A DNA stretch of 23,132 nt from assembly GCA_937957685.1 (NCBI GenBank), contig CALGAO010000067.1:1-23132 (forward strand), given 5' to 3'. The notes below the pieces were generated by a model. The model was given only the letters and a program-made list of their open reading frames with translations, was not told the origin of the DNA and made no database searches. Made by a program: the position numbers and the translations under genes. Source of the stretch: an uncultured Paenibacillaceae bacterium (GTDB taxonomy: Bacteria; Bacillota; Bacilli; Paenibacillales; DA-C8). Every line of letters begins with the position of its first letter. Within the stretch, counting starts at the first letter, position 1. Positions 1-7,034 of the stretch are shown piece after piece.

Positions 1-407
1 CTGTAGTTCATCCAGAGCATGATCTCGTAGGCATGGTTATTGGCCCAGATGTCGTAAGCGGTTGCATAAGCGCCGCTGCCCGGAACCGTCACATTGAAGC
101 TGCTTGTCAGGCTGGACAGGCTGCTCAAGCTTTTGTTCACATATCGCGTCGCATTTGGATAAGACTTGATGCCGCCGGTGTTGGGATGGTTGGCCCAGAC
201 GCCCCAATTGCTGTAGGAATTGGCCCAGAGGGTCTGAGGTCCGGCGCCTGACCCCCAGATGTTGTTGTAGAGGATGTAGCCATTGTTGGTCCAGTTGCCC
301 CATTGGTCAGATGTCCACCATACGGCGGCATAGGCTGTGGAAACAAAGGTGAAGAAGGCTGCGATCATGATGACGGCTTTCGTGAGCCACTTTCTCCTGA
401 ATGTCAT
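1..407 (-). CDS. GH12 family endoglucanase/xyloglucanase, N-terminal part (runs off window)
   Basis: This is the N-terminal 135 residues of a secreted beta-1,4-glucanase; the rest lies beyond the left edge. The ATG at 407 follows a GGAGG ribosome site with 8 nt spacing. A signal peptide is clear: basic start (MTFRRKWLTK), hydrophobic core and a STAYA-AV cleavage site near residue 26. The mature part is rich in Trp, Asn and Gly (WWTSDQWGNWTN, YILYNNIWGSGAGPQTLWA) and reaches AYDIWANNHAYEIMLWMNY. That matches the conserved AYDIW...EIMIW segment of GH12 enzymes such as bacterial Cel12A, where the Glu of EIM(I/L)W is the catalytic nucleophile. Both the nucleophile Glu and the Trp-rich cleft are visible; the acid/base Glu would be off the window. 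The family call rests on recalled motifs. Substrate (cellulose, mixed-linkage glucan or xyloglucan) cannot be decided. Confidence 0.82.
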   Translation of the reverse strand, partial: MTFRRKWLTKAVIMIAAFFTFVSTAYAAVWWTSDQWGNWTNNGYILYNNIWGSGAGPQTLWANSYSNWGVWANHPNTGGIKSYPNATRYVNKSLSSLSSLTSSFNVTVPGSGAYATAYDIWANNHAYEIMLWMNY

Positions 408-464
408 CGTTCATTCCTCCCTATTTCACAAGAATATCGATTCACCTCCAAATATAGAAAAATA

Positions 465-478
465 TGTAAGCGTTTTAT
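465..478. promoter_or_regulatory. Possible CcpA catabolite-repression site (cre) upstream of the GH12 gene
   Basis: TGTAAGCGTTTTAT matches the degenerate cre consensus TGWNANCGNTNWCA at 12 of 14 positions; the final CA is AT. It lies about 60 bp upstream of the endoglucanase start in an AT-rich leader, a usual place for carbon catabolite control of glycosidase genes. The assignment is inferred from the match and the neighbour only; a chance match is possible. Confidence 0.4.
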
Positions 479-569
479 ACCCCAAAAAATGGATGAAAAT
501 CCATATCATAATTAGAGATTTTGCCGACATGGCGATCAGGGATGAGAGGAAGGGGGGATGGTCGAAGGT

Positions 570-598
570 TTGCATTTTGCTGCCGGTAACACTATATT
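570..598 (+). promoter_or_regulatory. Putative sigma-A promoter of the GT8 gene
   Basis: TTGCAT (570-575) and TATATT (593-598) are separated by 17 bp. The -10 element matches consensus at 5 of 6 positions; the -35 is weaker. It lies 45 bp upstream of the glycosyltransferase start. Confidence 0.4.
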
Positions 599-642
599 TC
601 TAGTATAGGCCCTGAAATATCGAGGATCGGAAGTGGGAAGTC

Positions 643-1452
643 ATGAACATACTCGTCACCTTGGATGCGAACTACATGAAGCCGTTGAGAGTGATGCTGA
701 AGTCGCTGTTCATCAATAATCCAGGTCAGGATTTTACGATCTACTTCATGCATTCGGGAATCGCGGATGAGGAGATGCGCCAGCTGGGCGGGTTCATCGA
801 TCGGCATGGGGGTCATCTCGAGGCGCTCTGTATCGAGGATCATTATTTCCAGGACGCGCCGACGCTGCTTCACTACACGAAGGAGATGTACTATCGGCTG
901 TTGGCCAGCAAGTTTCTTCCCCGCGAGCTGGACAAGATCCTGTACCTCGACCCCGATCTGCTGGTTCTGAATCCGGTGCAGGAGCTGTACGGGATGAGCC
1001 TGGACGGGTATATGTATGCGGCGGCGTACCATGACAAGATCTCGGTGAAGGAGATCAACCGGATCCGCCTCATGCCTTACGAGATCCGCCATTACTACAA
1101 TTCGGGCGTGCTGCTGATGAATCTGGAACTGCAGCGGGAGCTCATCGACGAGGAGGCCATCTTCCGTTTCGTCGAGGCGAATCGCTCCAGGCTGATCATG
1201 CCGGATCAGGATATCCTGAACGCCCTGTATTCGCGGTATATCGCCACCATCGATGAGAAGCTCTACAATTACGACGCGAGGTATTATTACTATTATAAAT
1301 TGAAGACCAATGGCAAATGCGACATGGACTTCATCATCAACCAAACGGTATTCCTGCACTTCTGCGGCAAGAAGAAGCCGTGGAAGCCGGATTACAGCGG
1401 CAGATTCCATGCCCTGTACAAGCATTATGAGAAGCTGGCCCTTCGCGATTGA
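643..1452 (+). CDS. GT8 family glycosyltransferase
   Basis: A 269-residue cytosolic glycosyltransferase of family 8 (LgtC/glycogenin-like, also called general stress protein A-like), expected to move a sugar from a nucleotide-sugar donor with retention of configuration. The N-terminus MNILVTLDANYMKPLRVMLKSL is the typical first strand and helix of the family. The metal-binding DxD motif is D103-P-D105 in KILYLDPDLLV. The C-terminal HFCGKKKPW is the conserved H-x-x-G-x-x-K-x-W element that contacts the donor phosphates. The start is ATG with a modest GTGGGAAG ribosome site. It stands alone, with a promoter before it and a terminator after it. No membrane segment is seen. The acceptor is unknown; a cell-surface polymer is only one possibility. 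Confidence 0.85.
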   Translation: MNILVTLDANYMKPLRVMLKSLFINNPGQDFTIYFMHSGIADEEMRQLGGFIDRHGGHLEALCIEDHYFQDAPTLLHYTKEMYYRLLASKFLPRELDKILYLDPDLLVLNPVQELYGMSLDGYMYAAAYHDKISVKEINRIRLMPYEIRHYYNSGVLLMNLELQRELIDEEAIFRFVEANRSRLIMPDQDILNALYSRYIATIDEKLYNYDARYYYYYKLKTNGKCDMDFIINQTVFLHFCGKKKPWKPDYSGRFHALYKHYEKLALRD

Positions 1453-1499
1453 TGTTGTTGCCTGAACGGCGGCGGGATCGGAAGGCCATGTGCTCATCA

Positions 1500-1537
1500 G
1501 GTTATGTGTTCGGTGATTCGGGCACATGACCTTTTTT
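1500..1537 (+). terminator. Rho-independent terminator after the GT8 gene
   Basis: GGTTATGTG (1500-1508) pairs with CACATGACC (1523-1531), 9 bp with one G-U pair, followed directly by six T (1532-1537). It is unidirectional, since the minus strand has no T run after the stem. The stretch from 1538 to 1724 holds no gene I can support. Confidence 0.8.
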
Positions 1538-1724
1538 CATGCCTGCGGGTCGGGCTGACTCGCCCTGGTTGCCTGTGAGACCTGGGTTGGGAGCTGGACG
1601 AGCAGCTCGCCAGGATCGTGGAGAGGCTGGTCGCCTGTGCTTCCCGGAGGGAGCGCCTGTTGTCCGTCCGGGGTCGGAGGACGGGGGAGCCGCATGTGTC
1701 GCACCTCCGGTCAGGAGCCTCCGG

Positions 1725-2831
1725 TTATCCGCCAGCTGGCTGACGCTCGTCGATCGCCCGGATCGTCTCCCCTTCGATCAGCTCAGGCGTGTAGACCGTG
1801 CGAGCGGGCAGGTCTCTCTTGCCTTGCAGGCGCCGGATGATCCATTCCGCGGCGTCGCGCCCCATCTGCTCCTGCGGATGGGTGAGCGTGGTCAGCTTGA
1901 TGTGGGCGTTCCTGGCGATATACGAGTTGTCCTGGCCGATGATGGACAGACGCTTCGGGATCGGGATGCCGAGCCTGCGGCAGACCTGCACGACCTCGAG
2001 GCCGACCTCATCGTTGTAGCAGACGAGCGCGGTGATCTCGTCGAGATGCTCGCGCAGGAAATGCTCGATGTTGGCGGACAGTTCCGGCTTGGTCGTGGTG
2101 TCGAAGGAGAGCACATGCTCAGGCTTGAAGGTGAGACGGGCTTCTCCCAGCGCCTTGATGAATCCCTTCATCCGGAACTTCCCCTGCAGGTCGTCCATCT
2201 TCGCGATGATGCCGATGCGCGTATGCCCTTTGGCGATCAGCTCGCTGGTGGCGAGGTAGCTGGACTTGACGTCGTCGAGACAGAAATACGGAACGTCCAG
2301 CTCCTCATAATAGGCGTTGATCATCACGAAGGGCACCTCCTGCTCCTGGAAGGACAGGTAGTAGGGGATGTTCGGATTGTACAGGTTGCTGCGCGTGGGC
2401 TCGACGATCAGCCCGTCAACGCCATAGGACAGCATCATCTCCAGCGCTTTCTTCTCCTGCGAGACATCGTTGTTCGTGCTGGCGAGCAGCAGCGAATAGT
2501 TGTCCTCGTTCAGGCGGCTCTCGATGCCGCGAATGATCGATGGGAAGATGTAGTCGGAGATATACGTCGTGATGACGCCGATCGTCCGGTTCGCCACCTT
2601 GCCGTTGGCACGCGACCGGTACTGGTTGCTGACGTATGTGCCGGAGCCCTTCTCGCTGCGCAGATAACCTTCGTTGGCCAGCTCAAGGATCGCCTTGCGC
2701 ACCGTCTGCCTGCTGACCCCATACAGGTCCTGGAGCGCCGACTCGGTAGGGATCTGTTCGCCTGCCTTGTACGTCCCCGACAGGATATTGCTCTTGATAT
2801 CATCGATGATGATCTGGTATTTGGGCTTCAC
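1725..2831 (-). CDS. araR: Arabinose operon repressor, GntR/LacI chimeric regulator
   Basis: AraR represses arabinose genes and is released by L-arabinose. With the GTG start at 2831 the protein is 368 residues, close to B. subtilis AraR. Residues 1 to about 70 form a GntR winged helix (KYQIIIDDIKSNILSGTYKAGEQIPTE ... VSRQTVRKAILELANEGYL ... GSGTYV). The rest is a LacI-type sugar-binding domain (IGVITTYISDYIFPSIIRGIE ... VDGLIVEPTRS ... SIIGQDNSY ... TTLTHPQEQMGRDAAEWIIRRL). GTG was chosen because MKPKYQIII is the usual N-terminus and AAAGAAGTGG lies just upstream; the frame stays open further upstream, so GTG at 2840 or an ATG near 2855 are alternatives. It is divergent from araBDA, and an AraR box lies across its own promoter, so it should be autoregulated. 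Confidence 0.92.
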   Translation of the reverse strand: MKPKYQIIIDDIKSNILSGTYKAGEQIPTESALQDLYGVSRQTVRKAILELANEGYLRSEKGSGTYVSNQYRSRANGKVANRTIGVITTYISDYIFPSIIRGIESRLNEDNYSLLLASTNNDVSQEKKALEMMLSYGVDGLIVEPTRSNLYNPNIPYYLSFQEQEVPFVMINAYYEELDVPYFCLDDVKSSYLATSELIAKGHTRIGIIAKMDDLQGKFRMKGFIKALGEARLTFKPEHVLSFDTTTKPELSANIEHFLREHLDEITALVCYNDEVGLEVVQVCRRLGIPIPKRLSIIGQDNSYIARNAHIKLTTLTHPQEQMGRDAAEWIIRRLQGKRDLPARTVYTPELIEGETIRAIDERQPAGG

Positions 2832-2864
2832 AAGGTCCACTTCTTTCCATAGCATCCATAGAAG

Positions 2865-2879
2865 TTGTACGTACATTTT
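2865..2879. promoter_or_regulatory. AraR operator O1 (araR side)
   Basis: TTGTACGTACATTTT carries the TGTACGTACA palindromic core known for AraR boxes in Bacillus. It overlaps the -10 region of the araR promoter, as expected for autorepression. Confidence 0.8.
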
Positions 2880-2903
2880 AACATGATCGCCGGCTTTTGA
2901 AAA
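2875..2903 (-). promoter_or_regulatory. araR promoter
   Basis: On the minus strand TTTTCA (2903-2898) and TAAAAT (2880-2875) are 17 bp apart. The -10 matches at 5 of 6 positions and the -35 at 4 of 6. AraR operator O1 overlaps the -10 and the start region. Confidence 0.55.
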
Positions 2904-2915
2904 TGTCATGTCGGG

Positions 2916-2950
2916 TATTGTCGAACTGACGCGTCGGACCTTCGACAATA
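2916..2950. repeat. 10-bp perfect inverted repeat in the araR-araB intergenic region
   Basis: TATTGTCGAA (2916-2925) is repeated inverted as TTCGACAATA (2941-2950), with a 15-bp spacer that contains the 8-bp palindrome GACGCGTC (2928-2935). It is unlike the AraR boxes. It could be an operator for a second regulator or a hairpin on an upstream transcript; neither can be decided here. Confidence 0.6.
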
Positions 2951-2952
2951 TA

Positions 2953-2963
2953 TGTATGTATAA
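2953..2963. promoter_or_regulatory. Degenerate AraR operator O3 (candidate)
   Basis: TGTATGTATAA matches TGTACGTACAA at 9 of 11 positions. Its centre (2957.5) is 32 bp from that of O2 (2989.5), about three helical turns, so two AraR dimers would lie on the same DNA face. Cooperative paired operators are known for B. subtilis araABD. The role here is inferred. Confidence 0.4.
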
Positions 2964-2976
2964 CTTTGTTCGAATA

Positions 2977-3006
2977 TTGACAAATGTACGTACAAAAAAA
3001 TACACT
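2977..3006 (+). promoter_or_regulatory. araBDA promoter
   Basis: A perfect -35 TTGACA (2977-2982) and a -10 TACACT (3001-3006) are 18 bp apart. The spacer is filled by AraR operator O2, so bound repressor would exclude RNA polymerase. A weak cre-like sequence (3023-3036, 11 of 14) just downstream could act as a roadblock, but the match is poor. Confidence 0.7.
2982..2998. promoter_or_regulatory. AraR operator O2 (araB side)
   Basis: The core TGTACGTACA with flanking A/T forms AAATGTACGTACAAAAA, an inverted match to O1 and to the AraR consensus. It sits between the -35 and -10 of the araB promoter. Confidence 0.82.
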
Positions 3007-3086
3007 AAAGTTAGCGGCGCTGCGAAAGCGCATTCCTGGATCGGCGCTGGCAGCAAGCTTCCTATCATCCCGAACGGAAAGGGGAT

Positions 3087-4718
3087 ATGCGTGACATGAA
3101 TCAGGTTCAGATCGACGCGGCTGAGGCGATCGCGAGAGGAGAGACATCGCTTGGGCTCGAGTTCGGTTCCACGAGGATCAAGGCGGTGCTGATCGATCGC
3201 CGCTTTCAGACGCTCGCAACCGGGAGCTATGAGTGGGAGAACCAGCTGAAGGACGGGTATTGGACATACGATCAGGAGGACATCATCGCAGGCATGCAGA
3301 CCGCGTACCGGGAGCTGAAGCGGGAGGTCAGCGAGAAGTACGGCATCAGGCTGACGAAGGTCGGCTCCATCGGATTCTCCGCGATGATGCACGGCTATAT
3401 GGCCTTCGACAAGGAGGGGCAGTTGCTCGTGCCGTTCCGCACCTGGCGCAACGCCACGACCGGCCCGGCCGCCAGGAAGCTGACGGAGCTGTTCCGGTTC
3501 AACATCCCGGAGCGTTGGAGCATCGCTCATCTGTATCAGGCGATCCTGAATGAAGAGGAGCATGTGCCGCGCGTGAGTCATCTGACGACGCTGGCTGGGT
3601 ACATACATTGGCTGTTAACCGGCCATCAGGCGATTGGCATCGGCGATGCTTCCGGCATCTTCCCGATCGATGAGGCTACGCTGAATTATCATGCGGGCAT
3701 GCTCGAGGCATTCAACGCGTTGATCGCGGACAAGGGTTATCCGTGGAAGCTGGAGGATCTGCTGCCGAAGGTGTATCTCGCGGGAGAAGAGGCCGGTCGG
3801 CTCACCGAGTCCGGCGCAGACCTGCTCGATCCGGAGGGGGACCTGCAGCCCGGCATCCCGCTCTGTCCGCCGGAAGGCGATGCCGGCACGGGCATGGTGG
3901 CGACGAACAGCGTGCGGAAGCGGACGGGCAATATCTCCGTCGGCACGTCGGTCTTTGCGATGATCGTGCTGGAGAAGGAGCTGGGAGGCGTCTATCCGGA
4001 GGTCGACATGGTGACGACGCCGAGCGGCAGTCCTGTCGCGATGGTGCACGCCAACAACTGCTCCAGCGATCTCAATGCGTGGATGGATCTGTTCCGCGAG
4101 TTCGCCGGGGCCATGGGTTACGAAGCGGACGACGGCAAGCTGTTCAGCGTGCTGCTGAACAAGGCGCTGGAGGCTGATCCGGACGGAGGAGGCCTGCTCA
4201 GCTACGGCTACCTTTCGGGCGAGAACATCACCGGTCTGGAAGAAGGACGACCGCTGTTCGTCCGTTCGCCGAAGAGCCGGTTCAACCTTGCCAACTTCAT
4301 GCGCACGCATCTGTTCACCGCCTTCGGGGCGCTGAAGATCGGCATGGACATCCTGACGGAGCAGGAGCGGGTGGCGATCGACAGCATCCTCGCCCATGGC
4401 GGACTGTTCAAGACTCCGGTCGTTGGCCAACGGCTGCTGGCTGCGGCCTTGAACGTGCCGGTATCCGTCATGTCGACCGCCGGCGAGGGAGGAGCATGGG
4501 GCATGGCGCTGCTTGCTGCCTACATGAGCATGAAGGAGCAAGGGGAGAGCCTGGAGGACTTCCTCGACCGGAGGGTGTTCCAGGGCGTCGAGAGCACCGA
4601 GCTGGCGCCTGATGCGGCCGATGTCGCGGGCTTCTCCGCATTCATCGAACGTTACCGCGCGGGACTTGCGATCGAACGGGCTGCTGTAGAACATCTGCTG
4701 GAGAACTGGGAGGCATAG
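3087..4718 (+). CDS. araB: FGGY-family kinase, probable L-ribulokinase
   Basis: Phosphorylates the keto-sugar made by AraA, giving L-ribulose 5-phosphate. The 543-residue protein has the two FGGY actin-like domains: first phosphate loop LGLEFGSTRIKAVLID near residues 22-37, second phosphate motif GNISVGTSVFAMIV mid-protein, and an adenosine motif (HGGLFKTPVVGQRLLAAAL ... STAGEGGAWGMAL) near residues 430-475. Overall the sequence looks to me more like the xylulokinase-like subgroup than like the roughly 560-residue classical AraB, so the substrate is assigned from the operon. It is first in araB-araD-araA behind an AraR-controlled promoter. The ATG at 3087 has a GGAAAGGGG site only a few bases away; ATG at 3096, 11 nt from that site, is an equally good start. 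Confidence 0.85.
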   Translation: MRDMNQVQIDAAEAIARGETSLGLEFGSTRIKAVLIDRRFQTLATGSYEWENQLKDGYWTYDQEDIIAGMQTAYRELKREVSEKYGIRLTKVGSIGFSAMMHGYMAFDKEGQLLVPFRTWRNATTGPAARKLTELFRFNIPERWSIAHLYQAILNEEEHVPRVSHLTTLAGYIHWLLTGHQAIGIGDASGIFPIDEATLNYHAGMLEAFNALIADKGYPWKLEDLLPKVYLAGEEAGRLTESGADLLDPEGDLQPGIPLCPPEGDAGTGMVATNSVRKRTGNISVGTSVFAMIVLEKELGGVYPEVDMVTTPSGSPVAMVHANNCSSDLNAWMDLFREFAGAMGYEADDGKLFSVLLNKALEADPDGGGLLSYGYLSGENITGLEEGRPLFVRSPKSRFNLANFMRTHLFTAFGALKIGMDILTEQERVAIDSILAHGGLFKTPVVGQRLLAAALNVPVSVMSTAGEGGAWGMALLAAYMSMKEQGESLEDFLDRRVFQGVESTELAPDAADVAGFSAFIERYRAGLAIERAAVEHLLENWEA

Positions 4719-4722
4719 ACGA

Positions 4723-5427
4723 ATGTTGGAACAACTGAAGCAAGAAGTATATGAAGCCAATCTGGCGCTGCCCAGATACGGCCTCGTCAAGTTCACCTGG
4801 GGCAATGCCAGCGGCATCGACCGGGAGAGCGGGCTGTTCGTCATCAAGCCGAGCGGGGTCGATTACGACAAGCTGAAGCCGAGCGACATGGTGGTTGTCG
4901 ATCTCGACGGCAATGTCGTGGAGGGTAACCTGCGTCCCTCCTCCGATACGGCTACGCATGCCGTGCTGTATAAGCATTATCCGCAGATCGGCGGCATCGT
5001 GCATACCCATTCGACCTGGGCGACGATCTGGGCGCAGGCGGGTCTCGATGTGCCGGTGATGGGCACGACGCATGCCGACACCTTCTATGGTCCGGTTCCG
5101 TGCGCCCGCTTCCTGACCCGGGAAGAGGTCGACCGGGGCTATGAATATGAGACGGGTCGCGTCATCATCGAGACCTTCGAGCAGCGCGGCATCGACGTCA
5201 TGGCGGTTCCGGCGGTTCTGCTGCAGGGACATGCGCCTTTCACCTGGGGCAAGAACGTGCATGAAGCCGTTGTGAACAGCGTGGTGCTGGAAGAGGTCTG
5301 CATGATGAACCTGTACGCCAGACAGCTGAACAGCTTCGCGAAGGAGCTGCCGCAGGCGATCCTCGACAAGCACTACCTGCGCAAGCATGGCAAGAACGCT
5401 TATTACGGGCAGAAGAACGATCACTGA
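4723..5427 (+). CDS. araD: L-ribulose-5-phosphate 4-epimerase
   Basis: Converts L-ribulose 5-phosphate to D-xylulose 5-phosphate, the entry point into the pentose phosphate pathway. The 234 residues are full length for this class II aldolase-like family. Zinc ligands are visible as H94 and H96 in VHTHSTW and H170 in LLQGHAPF, with D75 in SSDTATH. Substrate loops GNASGID (27-33) and KPSGVDYDKL are present. It starts 4 nt after the araB stop, with GGGAGG as ribosome site inside the araB end, so the two genes are translationally close. Nothing is missing. Confidence 0.95.
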   Translation: MLEQLKQEVYEANLALPRYGLVKFTWGNASGIDRESGLFVIKPSGVDYDKLKPSDMVVVDLDGNVVEGNLRPSSDTATHAVLYKHYPQIGGIVHTHSTWATIWAQAGLDVPVMGTTHADTFYGPVPCARFLTREEVDRGYEYETGRVIIETFEQRGIDVMAVPAVLLQGHAPFTWGKNVHEAVVNSVVLEEVCMMNLYARQLNSFAKELPQAILDKHYLRKHGKNAYYGQKNDH

Positions 5428-5467
5428 TCGACAATACTTATTCTGATGGAAGAAAGGATGGTCAAGT

Positions 5468-6889
5468 ATGTCAACAGCATCGAAACAGTTCTGGTTCGTA
5501 GTCGGCTCGCAACATCTGTATGGGGAAGAGGCGCTGGCGGAAGTCAAGGCGCACGCGCAGAAGATGACCGATGCCCTGAACAGCAGCGGCGTGCTCCCTT
5601 ATCCGATCGTGCTGCAGGACCTCGCGGTCAGCGCGGATACGATCACCCGCATCATGAAAGAGGTCAACTACCGCGATGAGGTGGCGGGCGTCATCACCTG
5701 GATGCATACCTTCTCGCCTGCGAAGATGTGGATTCGCGGCACGAAGTTGCTGCAGAAGCCATTGCTCCACCTGGCGACCCAGTACAATGAGAGCATCCCT
5801 TGGGCAACGATCGACATGGACTTCATGAACCTGAACCAGGCCGCGCATGGCGACCGCGAGTACGGCTTCATCAATGCCCGCCTGAAGAAGAACAACAAGG
5901 TCGTCGTAGGCTACTGGGAGCGTCCGGAGGTGCAGAAGCAGATCGCGGACTGGATGGACGTGGCGGTTGCCTACAACGAGAGCTTCAACATCAAGGTGGC
6001 CCGTTTCGGCGACAACATGCGCAATGTCGGCGTCACCGAGGGGGACAAGGTGGAGGCGCAGATCCAGTTCGGCTGGACCGTGGACTACTATGGCATCGGC
6101 GACCTCGTGGAGTACGTCAAGGCCGTCACCGGGCAGGAGATCGATGCGCTGATGGCGGAGTATGCGGAGCTGTATGATTTTGACTACGGCAACTACAGCA
6201 AGGAAGACTGGGAGTCGAGCGTCCGCATCCAGGCGAGCTATGAGATCGCCCTCAAGCGTTTCCTCGATGAGCGCGGCTATAACGCGTTCACCACGAACTT
6301 CGAAGACCTGCACGGCATGCGGCAGCTGCCGGGTCTGGCGGTGCAGCGCCTGATGGCGCAGGGCTACGGCTTCGCCGGCGAAGGCGACTGGAAGACGGCT
6401 GCCCTGAACCGCCTGCTGAAGGTGATGAGCCATAATCAGAATACCGGCTTCATGGAGGATTATACTTACGAGCTGGCCGCAGGTCAGGAAGCGATCCTGC
6501 AAGCCCATATGCTGGAGGTCGACCCGAGCCTCGCCGCGACCCGTCCGCGCATTCTTGTGGCGCCTCTTGGCATCGGCAACCGGGAAGATCCGGCTCGCCT
6601 CGTATTCGATGGCAAAGGTGGCGAAGGCGTCGTGGTGTCAATGGCGGACTTCGGCACGCACTACAAGCTGCTCATCCAGGAGGTAACCGCGTTCGAGCCG
6701 ACGGTTCCGGCGCCGAAGCTGCCGGTGGCCCGCGTGCTGTGGAAGGTGAAACCGAACTTCCAGGATGCGGTCAGAACGTGGATCGAGAACGGCGGCGGCC
6801 ATCATACGGTCGTCTCGCTGAACCTGACCACCGACCAGATCGTCACCTACGCGAAGCTGGTGGATCTGGAGTATGTGGTGATCAAGTAA
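5468..6889 (+). CDS. araA: L-arabinose isomerase
   Basis: Interconverts L-arabinose and L-ribulose, the first step of the pathway, with Mn2+ as usual cofactor. It has 473 residues, near the length of the shorter Bacillota enzymes. Recognisable blocks in order: FWFVVGSQHLYGEEAL at the N-terminus, WMHTFSPAKMWIRG, ARFGDNMRNVGVTEGDKVEAQI, then the metal and catalytic region TTNFEDLHGMRQLPGLAVQRLM ... GYGFAGEGDWKTAAL ... MSHNQNTGFMEDYTYEL, which carries the conserved Glu and His ligands, and GGGHHTVVS near the C-terminus with the last catalytic His. ATG at 5468 follows GAAAGGA. It is the last gene of araBDA and is followed by a strong terminator. No arabinose transporter or arabinofuranosidase is linked here. 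Confidence 0.97.
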   Translation: MSTASKQFWFVVGSQHLYGEEALAEVKAHAQKMTDALNSSGVLPYPIVLQDLAVSADTITRIMKEVNYRDEVAGVITWMHTFSPAKMWIRGTKLLQKPLLHLATQYNESIPWATIDMDFMNLNQAAHGDREYGFINARLKKNNKVVVGYWERPEVQKQIADWMDVAVAYNESFNIKVARFGDNMRNVGVTEGDKVEAQIQFGWTVDYYGIGDLVEYVKAVTGQEIDALMAEYAELYDFDYGNYSKEDWESSVRIQASYEIALKRFLDERGYNAFTTNFEDLHGMRQLPGLAVQRLMAQGYGFAGEGDWKTAALNRLLKVMSHNQNTGFMEDYTYELAAGQEAILQAHMLEVDPSLAATRPRILVAPLGIGNREDPARLVFDGKGGEGVVVSMADFGTHYKLLIQEVTAFEPTVPAPKLPVARVLWKVKPNFQDAVRTWIENGGGHHTVVSLNLTTDQIVTYAKLVDLEYVVIK

Positions 6890-6907
6890 CGCTAACCCCC
6901 TCCTATT

Positions 6908-6945
6908 CCGGTTCTTTCGCTGGCCAGCGAAAGGGCCGGTTTTTT
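6908..6945 (+). terminator. Terminator of the araBDA operon
   Basis: CCGGTTCTTTCGCTGG pairs with CCAGCGAAAGGGCCGG (6908-6939), a 16-bp stem including two G-U pairs, with a core 20-bp perfect palindrome, followed by six T (6940-6945). Confidence 0.95.
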
Positions 6946-7034
6946 ATTGGGAAGGCTGAACTCGACGTGGTCCTCCCAAGAAACATCGGGTCCTCGCCCG
7001 ACAGTTGCATGCTGCCGGGAGAGCCCGCTTGTCT

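Noticed and set aside
1575..1743. Plus-strand frame of about 55 codons (ELDEQLARIVERLVACASRRERLL...) between GT8 and araR
   Set aside because: No in-frame ATG, GTG or TTG and no ribosome site; it may be a remnant but cannot be supported.
1539..2852. A 437-residue plus-strand open frame opposite araR
   Set aside because: It is the mirror of a GC-rich coding gene, has no recognisable domain, and has no ribosome site; araR on the other strand is unmistakable.
3023..3036. cre-like sequence downstream of the araB promoter
   Set aside because: Only 11 of 14 positions match, with errors in conserved bases; not listed as a feature.
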